Source: Acanthaster planci (Eukaryota > Echinodermata > Asteroidea > Valvatida > Acanthasteridae). From it: 64,000 nt of DNA. Shown here in pieces: positions 21,324 through 33,900 of this stretch; the first letter of the stretch is position 1, and each line of letters begins with the position of its first letter. The stretch is from the NCBI RefSeq assembly GCF_001949145.1, contig NW_019091415.1:1580747-1644746 (forward strand), given 5' to 3'. The position numbers and the translations under genes were made by a program. Below the pieces are notes generated by a model. It saw only the letters and a list, made by a program, of their open reading frames with translations. It did not search any database and was not told the origin of the DNA.

Positions 21324-22015
21324 GTAAAGCAAAAAGATGCTTGTCATATCATTAAACAATACTTGTGACATCACCCTGTTCAGAATAAGTGTTATTCTTA
21401 AGAATGTGCAGTTAATTGTACATTCTTAAGAATTCTTAAAAAGAACAGACACTTTACTGGTCGTTCTTGAAAAAAATTACAGATCAAAATTGGCTTCCTA
21501 GACACAGAAAAGGTAGAGGTGAAATTGAATTATTACGTCAATGATTCAATGTCACCTCTGCTGTTTTTGTTACATTAAACACTGTGAGAATCTCTTAAAA
21601 ATTAAATATATTGTTTAATTTTTGAATTTTTAGATTGACTCGCTAAGAATTTATGTTCTGATGACTGATTTTCATTGAAAGCGGAACACTTGTTTCATTG
21701 TATTTGGGTTTTAATGTTTGATAATAATTTTTGTTTTACATACTCCTGCCATTATATATTTGTCATTTTACTTATATTCATATGTTAATTGTGATGTATC
21801 ATTCTTGTTATTTGCCCTGGGGCCGATTTCACTAGGGAATATGATCAATCGGATGGATTATCCATCGGGACTTAGGATGATTCTTACAAATGATTTGAAG
21901 AAATTTAAGATGAGTTGAACCCATCGTAAGTTTCCTAGCAGCACATCGTAAGTTAAGATGAGTCACTGGGACATCATTACTCACAACTTTGAACCATAGA
22001 AGAATCATTTCAGCA

Positions 22016-25000
22016 ATGGTGCTTATGCTTGCTAATTTCGAGGCTAGATGAGCTCTTGGAAGAGAAAGAATATTTAGAGACAGAAAGAATCCCTTAGATT
22101 CTCTGACGGAGGAAGAGATATAGCAGCACTACAGATTCACACAAAATGGGATTTTCGAGCCTCTTCAAAGGGTTGAGCCAGAAATTGAGCCTACCACACA
22201 GGTAACAACATACATGTACATGTACCTTGTTCACAAAAAGTATGTCTAGGCCTACATTAATAAAAGTCTGTGATGATGCCTGCCAGTAGACATGGTAGAC
22301 TCCAATAACTCCAGAAAAGTTACGACACGATCAGCGCTGCGATTATCTGACACAACTTCCGACCATCACTGGTTGAAAACTAAATAAGCGCCACTATTTG
22401 TTCGTCAGTTGATAATAAGATGTAATGGCGTCACCCAGTCAAGTCCATCAACTTTCATGGTCTTCCATACACAGTGAATGAAACAAGCTCAACAAGGGAG
22501 GCCTATCTGTTCTAAAGGGAGTGTTTTTCTTTTCTTTTCTTTTTTTTCCCATGTTGTTCAAATTTGGGACATTTTATTGTCTTGTGCACATACGTTTTTC
22601 AGACTCAAAATTAATTGTTTTGAATTTTGTTGAAATGAAATCGTGGTTCCATTGTGGTCATGATGGTTCTTACCATGGAGGAAGGATAAAGACCACATAA
22701 CAATTGAGTCTAAGCAGCTGATAATGAATCAAAATCATAGTGCTTGACATAATTATATTTTTGCTAATACTGTAGGCTAGGCTGGTTATACAGATAATTT
22801 CTTTTAAAAAATGGGAGGCCAAGCATTTTGTGTACTTCATAATTGTGGTAATTTTTTGGTTTTGTTCAGAAAGGGAAGGGACACTGGGATACGTTTCGAG
22901 TATCTTCCCATGGCTGTTTTTATTTATGATATATCTACATAGGCTAGGCAATAGGAAGGGATCATGCACTTACTAAAACCTATAGATAATGTAGCGTAGT
23001 GGTAGACGTGGCGGACTAAAATACACAGTTTTGTAAAATCTTTTCATGCTCGTGGGTTGTACCTGTTTGTATGTTTATGTTGATGACTCATAAAAATCTA
23101 TGTTTTTTAAGGTACTACAAGAAATAAACTTCCAGTAACTCACACTGACCCAGTGAACAACACTGACAGTTGCATTTATTATCTTAGATTAGGAAATATC
23201 GAATGGGGTATAAACAAAGAGAGAACTCATCAACTAATAAAATAGTCAATTGCTAATTTATATTTCAAAAGAAAAAGAGTGGAATGCCTTTGCACTGACG
23301 TTTGTGTAATTATTAATTTTTGCCAACTTATAAAATTATATGCCCAACTGCAGATATGCTGATATTTTAATTTTTTTTCTAATCAGGGCAGCAATGCAAT
23401 CTCTGCATAGACGCAACTTCTGATTGCACTGCGATTCTTTGCAACGGGATCGTTCTACACAGTCCATGGTGATCTCCATGATGTCATCATAGCTTCTGTG
23501 TGTAGAATCGTTCATTGCGTCTCCACAGCTATCCCTGGCTTAACCAACAGGGTCATCTCTTTTCCTACCAACCAGCAAGATGTCACTTAGGCACAATAAG
23601 AGTTTTTAGCCATTGCTGGGTTTCCAGAGGTGGTGGGTGCAGTACAAATGGAACCCACATACGTCTGCACAATGCTCCCATGGGCGATGATGAGCACCTG
23701 TACATGAATGTGAACCGTAAAGGTTATCACAGCATTAATATACAGCTGATATGCAATGCCAACTTCATCATCACCAATGTTGTAGCACGGTGGCCAGGAT
23801 GCACACATGATAGTGCCATCCTCCATGGCAGCGTCATTGGCAACATGTTTAATGATGGCAGGTTAGCAGCAGATTGATACAACTAATTTGTGACAAGGAT
23901 ACATGGCAATCTGTGTAAAACTGTATTCAGAATATAATCACAAATTATGACCATTGCTTGGATTTGAAATATTTGCAGATATTTGAAGAATGTCCCCTGT
24001 GTCATTCAAGTACATGTAACTTTAATATTTCCATTGTTTTGACATTACTGGTGGAATTTCCATGTCATGCACCAACAAATGTGTGTTGGGTGCACAAATG
24101 TGCACTCATGAACTACATCATGCTCAATACATGTACATGTAGCTATGTGTGAGTTTGTGTTCAGTGAACATGTATTTCATTGAACACACCTTTGCCCTTT
24201 AGAAACAGCAGATCTTTAAAATTGCCTTTATTGAATAAACCCTTATGTTACCTTTGTATTTCGGGCTCCATGGAGTGATTGTGGGGGACACAGGCTATGT
24301 AATGAGCCGTGGCCACGGAGGATATATCCTATACGGTCATGGCTCAAGACACCCATCCTGGATCCCACATCAAATGCTGAATGACACTACAACAGGTAAG
24401 CATAAATAACCCCATTAAAAAATACTGCAAATGTCAATTTCTATTCGATGTGGCACTGTTGATCTTGGCTTGCCATATTCTGTCATTTCAACTTGACACA
24501 AGGGCTGTTCATGTGATTTTAACAGGGTTTCAGATTAAAATAAAACATTATTAGTGACATAAAGAGACAGTAGGGTGGTCTCTGAACAAGTTACCAGTGA
24601 TCAAAGTGCATGATTACTGGTAGCATCAATGTACATATAACTTCATCTTTTCCACTTGATTGTAATTGGGGAATTATGCACTTAATTACATTTTTTGTTT
24701 TGCAGGTGCCACAGAAGAACCCATGTTCTGATTGAGCAGACAATTGGCCAGCTGAAAAAAAATGCCCACGACTGTCTTTTGGTCTGCGGGTGCGTCCCGA
24801 ATGAGCATGCTGTTTTATAAAGGCATGCTGTGTCCTCTTCAATCTCTCCAAGACATTTGGGGAGCCAGAAATTGAGGAGTACGAGGACATTGAAAATGAA
24901 GATCAAGATGCAGCCCCCTATAATGGTCCTCTTCAGGATGGAACAGCTCATAGATATCGTATTATTGACAGATTTTTTAATCAATCTAAATTTTCACAAG

Positions 25001-25017
25001 TGTGGAAAATAGTGTGA
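22016..25017 (+). pseudogene. HARBI1-like transposase (four exons, broken)
   Basis: Exon 1 (22016-22201) reads MVLMLANFEAR, stop, ALGRERIFRDRKNPLDSLTE and EPLQRVEPEIEP, ending CACAG|GTAACA. Exon 2 (23387-23861) follows TTTTCTAATCAG: QLLIALRFFATGSF, ISFPTNQQDVT, then NGTHIRLHNAPMGDDEHLY and NVVARWPGCTHDSAILHGS. Exon 3 (about 24269-24395) has GVIVGDTGYVMS. Exon 4 (24706-25017) has THVLIEQTIGQLKK and an acidic tail ending DRFFNQSKFSQVWKIV. HARBI1 family DDE: the second Asp and the Glu survive. The first (normally GAVDGTH) is replaced by a 2-nt insertion giving STNGTH. With four or more stops and this shift the protein is dead. Splice sites are still recognisable. Confidence 0.8.
22986..23070 (+). 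ncRNA. Weak tRNA-like (SINE-like) sequence
   Basis: GTAGCGTAGTGGTAGACGTG resembles a Pol III A box, with GTGGGTTGTACC about 40 nt downstream at the B-box position but mismatching the consensus GGTTCRANNCC. At best a decayed tRNA-derived SINE inside the Harbinger intron. Confidence 0.2.
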
Positions 25018-25744
25018 AAATAAAGAAGGTCCCTAAGTAAATATTTTCAATACAGTTATCTTCAAGCAAGCTCAAATCTTCAATCTTGATTGGTCAGTCC
25101 AAACAACAATCATGTTTTCCTGTGTCACATAGTTCATTTCACATTCTGCGTTATGTGCTGTTCAACTCTGCACATTGCACCATTTTGAACATGTGGCTGC
25201 TGGTAAATTAAGACATGGTGCATTTGCTCAGCTGATCTTCAAATGAGTTTTATTTAATATTCCCGTCCTTTATGAAGACACTGCTTTCTTGTTATTGATA
25301 TAAGGAAAAATTGCAGAATTCCAAATTTGTTATTAAATGTGTGCACTTTTGCATATTTAATTCACTCATTTTTTGTACACCGCGGACATTTTCTATCTTT
25401 TCTATCTGCATGTCAAGTTTGCTTAAAGATAAATTCACTATTGCACTTGCATTTATGGATCACAGTAATGTTTTGGTTGCCCCATACATACTGTACCAAA
25501 AGACTGAAATTCAAACAATTGAATTGACACACAAGACAACCAGCCTTTCATTCAAGTTAATTTTTACTTCACAGTTCTAATTCAGAGCAGAATAGGAAAG
25601 CTTTTCCTAAACGTAAACCAGTTGAAAGTATAAACTAGGAAGGGTTTATGTAAAGGCAACTGTTGAGACCAAATTTTTAAAAGTTGTGCCAAAAGCGAAT
25701 GCCGATGAAGGGAGTTTGCATTATTTTATTCAGTTTATTTCAAA
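25018..25744. other. Inter-gene region of Harbinger, nothing recognised
   Basis: AT-rich spacer between the convergent transposase and Myb-like genes. Confidence 0.4.
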
Positions 25745-27469
25745 TTAAGGTATATGGAAGCAAGCTAATAATATTATATAAGATGTATGTATGTGGCCAT
25801 ACAGTTCTGTGATGTCTGTCATGTTTATTTCAATGTTCTGTTTGAAGAACTGCTGAAGGTTTGTGTTGAGTTCCTTCAAAACTTGCAGCTGCTCTTTCTG
25901 AATTTGTAGTCTTTCCCTATCCTTAGCAAGCCTCTCTATCTCCAGTATTGTCATGGTTGACGATGCTGTCTCTGCTGCAGTTGAGTTTCTCCTTTTCATT
26001 TTTGGTGGCTCAGGATTACAACTTGGTTCCATCATGACCACCACCTCCCTAACATCCACATGGTCATCAATATGACTGACAGTTGTATAAAAGTGAAAGA
26101 TGAAAGCAATTGTACATTTCNNNNNNNNNNNNNNNNNNNNNNNNNNNNNNNNNNNNNNNNNNNNNNNNNNNNNNNNNNNNNNNNNNNNNNNNNNNNNNNN
26201 NNNNNNNNNNNNNNNNNNNNNNNNNNNNNNNNNNNNNNNNNNNNNNNNNNNNNNNNNNNNNNNNNNNNNNNNNNNNNNNNNNNNNNNNNNNNNNNNNNNN
26301 NNNNNNNNNNNNNNNNNNNNNNNNNNNNNNNNNNNNNNNNNNNNNNNNNNNNNNNNNNNNNNNNNNNNNNNNNNNNNNNNNNNNNNNNNNNNNNNNNNNN
26401 NNNNNNNNNNNNNNNNNNNNNNNNNNNNNNNNNNNNNNNNNNNNNNNNNNNNNNNNNNNNNNNNNNNNNNNNNNNNNNNNNNNNNNNNNNNNNNNNNNNN
26501 NNNNNNNNNNNNNNNNNNNNNNNNNNNNNNNNNNNNNNNNNNNNNNNNNNNNNNNNNNNNNNNNNNNNNNNNNNNNNNNNNNNNNNNNNNNNNNNNNNNN
26601 NNNNNNNNNNNNNNNNNNNNNNNNNNNNNNNNNNNNNNNNNNNNNNNNNNNNNNNNNNNNNNNNNNNNNNNNNNNNNNNNNNNNNNNNNNNNNNNNNNNN
26701 NNNTTAAGTTGGGATGTGCTTTAGTTGTGTATAAGTTATATATTGCACTTTCACCTTCTGCCACTTGGTTCAGAAGTTCCTCAGCTTAGGGTAGGATTCC
26801 TCTTCTTCCCTCTCCACAATGCCATCTTTTGAGATTGGGGACAGTGCATCTAGCAGGGTCTTCTTGTTGACTGGCTTTTTATCCTCCTCCTTAAACAGCA
26901 ACATAAAGTACCAACAGGGAAATTTTTGATTTTATTTTGGATGTCATGTCAATTTTAAGTATACGCATTTGCGTTTCACTTTCTTCAGGAAGAATAAAAT
27001 ACATAGAATAAAATATTAATTTTATAAACATCATAACATGAATAGTAATGAATAATATGATATGCATTTTAATCTTTCAATCGTAACATTGTAAATTTCC
27101 TATCTGATGACAGTCCCTGTAGTACTTCCTGGTATCATATGCAATATCTTGCTGCTTTTTCCTAATCTTCTGCCAGTCCCGTGACTCTCCACCACTAGCC
27201 CTAAGGGTGTCAGCTGCCATCTTTCCGTACTTCTGTTTTTCTTTCTCCACATTCTCAGTGCCTTTGTGAGATGTTCCAAACAGCTTGGTTGTACTCTCCC
27301 GCACAAAGACACTCAGTACGCGAACCTCCTCGAAGGACCAATTAGTGCTTCTTGGGCACTTAGGTTTCTTAGGCCTAGTAGTAGTACTACAACTAGCCAT
27401 TATTCCTAAACCAACACAAACTGTGTTCATATGTGTAATGCTTTCTGCTGTCCTGTCTGCCAGAATCAA
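25745..27469 (-). pseudogene. Myb/SANT-like DNA-binding protein of Harbinger (gap inside)
   Basis: Minus strand, from 27469: a Pro/Lys-rich start, then NWSFEEVRVLSVFVRE, GKMAADTLRASGGESRDWQK and DIAYDTRKYYRD. This is a trihelix/Myb_DNA-bind_5-type domain, as in the accessory proteins that carry Harbinger transposase into the nucleus and bind its ends. A second coding piece (about 26890-26770) reads KKTLLDALSPISKDGIVERE. After the assembly gap (26121-26703), the C-terminus (26090-25745) has EIERLAKDRERLQIQKEQLQ, a heptad-rich coiled coil. The order fits one protein of two or three exons. A TGA after KLRNF near 26787 may be a lesion or intron. The gap hides part of the gene. Confidence 0.65.
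26121..26703. other. Assembly gap (583 N)
   Basis: Run of N; no sequence to interpret. Confidence 1.
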
Positions 27470-27480
27470 CCTACATGTAC

Positions 27481-29069
27481 GCTTTCACTGAGACTGAGTC
27501 ATTGACTCTTCCACACTTTCACCTTGTGGAACGTAACTAGGTTTAATCTGGAATTAAACAAATCAAAGCAAAGCATGTGGTATCAGGTTGTGAAAATTAC
27601 ATGTCACATGAAAGGGTGGTAATTAATCAGGCTGTAATAAGATAGATCACAATACATGTACATTAAAAACACGTTGTTACCTAGTACTATTGGAGGCCAT
27701 ATCGACCTAAGTACATGTAGTTTGCAATAGATAGAAAATAGATCCAATAAATCTTCAAAACTTTATACTGTAACTTCAGTAACTTTCTCCAACGTAAGAT
27801 TACCCGCCAACAATACACACGTAAATATGGTCCCCAAATCTTTATTATCTGAGGCCTATCACATTTTACAGTGATTATATGTACATGTAACCAGGTATCC
27901 GACTGAAACAACGTCGGTGTAGCAATAACTACAGCCCTACACACAAATATCACTGGTGGGCCAGAGTAAAATGCACTGCCTGAATATACCTAAAGAAAAG
28001 CCTGTGTTACAATATAAGTGTGCAAAATCAAACTTAACCTCAGCTCTCAGCTTCATGCAACAGCATATTTGGGCCACTTTGTAATTCTTTTCATTCACTA
28101 ATTGCTGCTGGGGCTTATTTTTTTGGGGGGGAGCATAAACGGCCTTTTCTATATCAAGACAATATTTTCGTGACCACAAGATTATGGTGATAAATGTAAT
28201 TTTAATTTTAATCACAAAACTTCACCACTTTCTTTTGTTGTAATTGCCCCAGCAGTATATAGGCCACTCCCTGCAAACGTAGAAAATACTTGAGTAGGCC
28301 TTGCGTGCATATGTATGAAAGAAATAAAAAAGAAAAACAAAACATTTGCAGGCTAGTCATTATACAGACTAATGTAAGACCACAAAATAATGTTTCCCCC
28401 TTTTTTCTGTAGAATTTTGGCCTGAGATCCACATGCATGCCTACTGGTCATACTGTACGCTGTGCATGCAGCGTACAGTACACGTACGTACATGTATGTA
28501 AGTTACCCGGACTTCCGATACTCGCCATGCTTGCACTTCCGAATGTCTCTACATCGTATGCACCGTGTATGTACAGTATGTGTGAACAGTGTATGGACTG
28601 CATAGGCATTATGCACATGCATGACCTACGATATCAACATACGGGTTATCACAGTCGGCTCGCTGACCCAATGCCAGCATATGTTTTCGTTACGGAACCA
28701 GACTCATACTGCTAGACTTCGAACAAGTGTTGATACAAATAGGTGTGGCAAATGTGATGCTGTGATTGGTCAGATATTGGTTGCAGCATGGATTGTGTAT
28801 GTAGACACGACTAGCGAGGCACGCGTTTGTACATGTAGCACTTCAACCTAGCTACAACACAATCACAATGTGGAGATATTTAAATGTATCAAATCCGACA
28901 TAGAAAGCCAGTACGTGTAAAAGGGAGCACGATGTGTATTACAAGAGAAATAAAAGACAGCATGCATACAGACAACAATGGGAGGAGCTTTCCTAGTTAA
29001 AATATCATGGGAAGTTGATGTTTTGCGATGTGTGCAGGAGTGTCCAGATGGTTGGCAGCAGCACAGGAC
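27481..29069. other. Intron sequence, nothing firm
   Basis: Simple CGTACGTACATGTATG-like repeats near 28470-28500 and TATGTACAGTATGTG nearby. No coding match. Confidence 0.4.
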
Positions 29070-30850
29070 TGGGAAAAAACAGAATCTATTCAGCCACGGC
29101 ACGGACAATTTTCGGCTGGATTTTTTCAAATCCCACGACTAGTCCAAAAACCACAAGGCCGCTGTATTGCATCATGCCCCTAGCCTGATGGAACCTGAAA
29201 TGAGCAAGGCTGAGAGAAAGCTAAAATCAATGAATGAAGCTGCCAATGATGGTGTCAGGATTTTAATCTGCAATGCATATGCTCTGGCCAAACTCTGCAG
29301 GCTGTGCACAGATTTTATTTGCATGGCTGATCTTGATATTGCCAAGGGTCTGGATGTTAATACAGTGTAGCGCACGGACAAGACTGCAGCTCTTTTCATG
29401 CGTTATATTGCAGACGTAAGCCCCTTTCAAGTGATGATTTTCTGTATTTAGCAACTTTGATTTTTTTTTAAACAGAGCTAATACTATTTGTAGTACCAAA
29501 GCTCCTAGGAATTCATGTAGCCTTGGTTTTTATAAAATTACAAGTTAATACACTTTTTATTCCTGCCAACATTTCTCTCCAACCCCCTACTTCTTTGTTG
29601 TGTTTTTAATTGTTTTTTTTTTAAACAAGCTTTATCTCGCACACAAACCTAGAATCATTCCAGTCAGGAAAGATTTTCATATAATGGCAACACTTATTTG
29701 CCCTTTAGTCACCAAAAAGTGATCACCTTTCCTTAAGAGTGAACTTCAGCTTTGAAAATTCCAAAGTATTTATTAAGAAAACTTGGATTTTTCTGTTGTG
29801 GTTTATTTTTTATGCACAAGGCTTTGAGTGTTGTCCATGTATGGAACTCCTTCCAATAACTTGCAATCAGATGTAAAGCTTTTGTATATTTTTAGATAAA
29901 CAGTGTCATATATCTAGATGGACTGTTTCCATTGACAAAAACTCCAGATTTATGTTGTAAATTTTAAGTTAATTTTATCATTTTTCTGCAAGCTTAAATG
30001 TGCGACCTACATCTCCTCAATGGCACGGCCCTAGAAGAAAAACATGTTGTCACCTGGAAACTAACAAAAAAATTAATGTTCTCTTATATCCCAGGTTGAA
30101 AGAGGAAAGCTGCAACAGATTGGCAACAAATCCAACTTTTTCTCCATTATCAGAGATGGAACAACAGACCATTCAATCACAGTGGCAGAGATTATCTACT
30201 GTTAGTTCAGTATTGATGGGAAGGCCCTCACACACTTTGTTAAGAACGCGGCTTCAGCAACGGCACCCTCCATCTAATCTGCAGTGATGGATTGTTTGGA
30301 AGAGTGACTTGGAATCACTTTCCCCATTCTTGAGAAGAAGTTGATGGGGTTTGGTTCTGGTGGAGCATCGGTAATGCTTGGCCGAAACAACGGTGTCACT
30401 AAACTACTGAGGGATGACTTCCCAAGCATGCAGGCAGTGCACTGTACTTCCCATCGACTAGAGTTGGCCTACATGTACAAGGATGCTGTGAAGCAAGTAA
30501 CAATTTGTAATACTCTGAATACCCTCCTCCTCAATCTGCAATTGTTCTACAAACACAGTTCAAAGAATAGGAGTGGCCTCCAACTTACAGCTGAGTCTTG
30601 CAATTTATCTACAGTTGTCCCTACTCGGGTTGGAGTAATAAGGTGGCTTGCCCATCTTCAAAAGGCTCTACAACACTTGATGAATGGCTACAAACCACTC
30701 ATGATGTACCTACATCAGGTATCATCAAAGTCTTTAATTTAGTCCACTTGGTAAAAAATTTGAAAAAGTGTCTTGACATTAGTGATCTAACGATCTTTTT
30801 TCAATGGATTCACAAAAACATCTATGCATATCCAAGAAGTGTTCATAAAT
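29070..30850 (+). pseudogene. hAT-type transposase relic (ZMYM/ZNF862-like)
   Basis: A + strand frame near 29090-29420 reads TDNFRLDFFKSHD, AAVLHHAPSL, EMSKAERKLKSMNEAANDG, YALAKLCRLCTDF and KTAALFMRYIAD: the zinc-finger-to-hAT linker of the family. After a spacer, 30110-30740 reads SNFFSIIRDGTTDHSI, KALTHFVKNAASATAP, GASVMLGRNNGVTKLLRDDF, HCTSHRLELAY and RWLAHLQKALQHLMNGYK. The first catalytic Asp (RDGTTD) is present. The second, normally GTDGASVM, is GSGGASVM here, so it is lost. Three in-frame stops lie between 30180 and 30320. Homologues include domesticated vertebrate genes of this type, but this copy is a decayed transposon in a MYCBPAP intron. Confidence 0.7.
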
Positions 30851-30999
30851 AACCTAATCACAAAGCAACACATTACCAAATCGAGGTTCAGTCAGGAGTC
30901 ACTGTAGATGCACTGGCTAAGGCAAGGAATTTCCGGAAACAGCTGCTGAGGAAAGACATTGTCAAGGTCCTTCACTTCATGCTTGACGTAAGTTCCCCC

Positions 31000-33900
31000 T
31001 CTCCACACTGAAGATGGATCCAACGGAGCGGCAGGGCCGATACAGGTTGGTGCCAGCAGTATTCGCAGAAGTTGCCAGAACGTTACTGAGAGCAGCAGGG
31101 GACCGCCTTGGGGACTCCGGCCGTGGATTTATTATCAGGGTTTACTCCCTTAGCCTTTCCCTTTTAATAAGTGGGTAGAGCCGCAAGGCAGCGGAGGTTT
31201 GAAATCAGAGTTTTCCTTTTCCTAGATGAGCTGCCACCCAAGATTGACGAGCCTCATCTGCCCGAAGCGACGGGTTTTGAGGTGTCAGTGGACCGCATTT
31301 CACCCCTTCTCCTGTTAGTAGAAACAGTTCTGCTGGGTTTAGAGACTAAACCACGTGAATGCCAGGAGCTGGACTTGGTTGTCAGAGGCTGTTGGAGATG
31401 CATGCCATTGGGAGCATTTTATACGGAGTGGGAGCTTATCCCCACTACCACCCCCGCCTTGACAACCTTGGAACCAGTCCAGGCTGTTAGAAAAGCTACT
31501 AAAAGAATAATGGAACGTAGGGTTACAAGGATACGACTTGACCTGTTTACGAGCTGACATGTGTACGAGTTGACCACTTTCAACTTTAAAGCCTGCAATA
31601 TTTTATCCCTTGCTTTCTCTTTTTTAACTTTCATTTCAAGGTATGTGTAGGCCTACCATATATGCCATACCTACCGTCATCTGCTCTTGAACACCATGAA
31701 AACAAGAAGTACAGCTCATACAGCTTCATCCGCAGTGACGAGGAGTAAGACCAAGATGAAAATGAAACTAAATCTACATTCCCTTCTGTCATCTGCAAAT
31801 GAAATCCGAGAGCGTCCTCATCTAAAACCCCCGCAATCATGAGGTACCTTGAAGTTGAGGAGGTACCGGCTCCGTATACAAGCAGACCCCAAAAAACGTG
31901 AAGTTGCGTGGCAAGACAAAATAAGTATGCAATGCAGATTGCTCATGACTGAAGAACAGAAACTGAGGAATAGGGAACTAAGCAAAACACGAATGAGGCG
32001 CTTCAGGGAGAAGAAAAAAGTTGCTGCAGTCACACAGCCTGTTTCGTTTTCACAGAGCTGTAAAGAGAATGAGCAGCCTTAGGTGACGACTTGTGCTGCC
32101 AAAGAAAAACATCATAAAGTGCTTGAAGAGCAACAACAGAAGAAGAGAGAAGCTAAACAGAGAGAGCGGGCCAAAATGTCAGCATATAAAAAAAGATGGA
32201 TGAGGGAGAAAAACAGGATAAGAATGCAGAAGAAAAAAAAGAGAGAGACAGAAGAACAGAATCGCAACAAAAAGTCAGCGCCATCAGAGAAAAGCAGTGA
32301 GCCATCCTCATCTAAAGCTGCCACAGTACTTGAGAGCATCTGCAAGTGCCGAAAAGAAACGCAAAAGGACCTGCATAAGACACACACAGCATGTAAAATC
32401 TGAGAACAAAATTTTCTCTGGAGCTTCAAGTCTAAAACATCCAAGAAGTACAGATTGAAATGCAGCATTGCCAGGCGCATTGGGGTATGGTACAAAACGC
32501 TGTTGAAATATTCAACTCCCCGTCACTACCCTTGTCAAAGCAAATGCGAGAGTGATGCCATGCCATGTCATGTAGAGGACAACAACAAGGACTTTATATA
32601 AGCCTGGATGTGAACTCCTGTCTGCCACCCAAAAGTTTTTTTGGAAAACCTTACTGCCAAAGTATGTGATATAATCCAGTGTGTCTGCTGCTTGCCCTGC
32701 AAAACTTGCCCTGACGAAATTTGCACAGCTGAGACCTGGCAATGTTTTGACTCAAAAACACACTAGGCAGAATCAGTGCTTATGCAAATAGTGCACAAAT
32801 ATCGAGTTGGAGCTCAAAGCCATCAATCAGTGTGCAATGAAGCATAACCAGCCCAAGGTGAAAATCCCCAATAAGTACCATGCAATAAACTTAACATGCT
32901 GCCCAAAGGAAAACACAGCAGAATTCTTCAAGAAACACTGTGTTCTCCACTAGTGCAAAGATTGTGGTATCAATGGCCTGGAGCTCACCTGTGTGCTCTA
33001 ACTCAAAATCATGGCCAAGAAAACTTGAATGGATGAAGTGGAAATTGGTGGATGATACCGGAAAAGGTAAGCGGATGGCTCTGACATCAGAAAGGGGTAG
33101 TCTTGATGATCTTGTGACAAGGTTGATGGAGAAGATGGGGCCATTCGCTCAACACATGTTCACTGCACAGTGGCAACACCTTCAGTACAAAGCAATAACA
33201 AGCAAAATACCGGCAAACACAATAATCTGTGTGTTGGATTTTGCAGAAAACGTCACGTCTGCATCAAAACAAATTGCAAGGAGCTTACTGGTGTAAAAAC
33301 CAAGTAACGGTCCATGCTATTACCACTGAGTACACCTGTCCTGGTGATGGAGGATCTGTGAGTGAATGTATCAACATCCTGTCAGCTGACACAAAGCACG
33401 ACAGCGACGCCGTTTCTGCATTCATGACAGAAGCATATCACCACCTCACACAAGTCAGAAAGCTCCCTGTGGTAAGAGTAGTTCACTGATGGCTGTTCCA
33501 GTCAATATAAGTCCAAGATACCATTCGTTGACCTGTCCTTTTTGTAAAGAAGACTTTGGGTTTCATGTGGAGCGTCACGTTTTTGGATCCCATCATGGAA
33601 AAGGACTGTGTGATGGGAAAGGGAGCATTGTAAAGAAGGCAGTAGAGAGGGCAGTGAAGAGTGGCCAGTGTGTGGTACTTGATGCGGAATCCATGCTTGC
33701 ATTTTGTGAGAAAAACCTGTCCAAACCAGCACAAGGAGATAGCAGGTCCTAACAGGCACTAGAAAACTTCACGCTGTGGCTGGTCTCACACCAGGCAAAG
33801 TAAAAGTGAGAGATCTGTCATGCCTCTGCAGTGGGTGTGAAAACGGGGAATCATGCACAAACAAGGACTACACAACTGGCTGGAGTTCAAGAATGTGAAG

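Larger units (their letters stand above)
21827..27480. mobile_element. Harbinger (PIF) transposon with two convergent genes
   Basis: A transposase on + (22016-25017) and a Myb/SANT-like gene on - (27469-25745) point at each other, the usual two-gene Harbinger content. The left end may be GGGGCCGATTTCACTAGG (21820-21837), similar to other Harbinger ends. I did not find the inverted partner on the right, and a 583-bp gap interrupts the Myb-like gene, so the right boundary is only where coding ends. Confidence 0.65.

Noticed and set aside
22986-23070. A functional tRNA gene
   Set aside because: The A-box-like part is fair but the B box does not match and no cloverleaf closes; kept only as a weak SINE-like sequence.
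25745-26789. Long open frames of 200-340 codons over this stretch
   Set aside because: Most of their length is the run of N at 26121-26703; only the real coding at either side was used.
28440-28860. Coding frames of 76-92 codons
   Set aside because: Composition follows TACGTACATG-type simple repeats; no family match.
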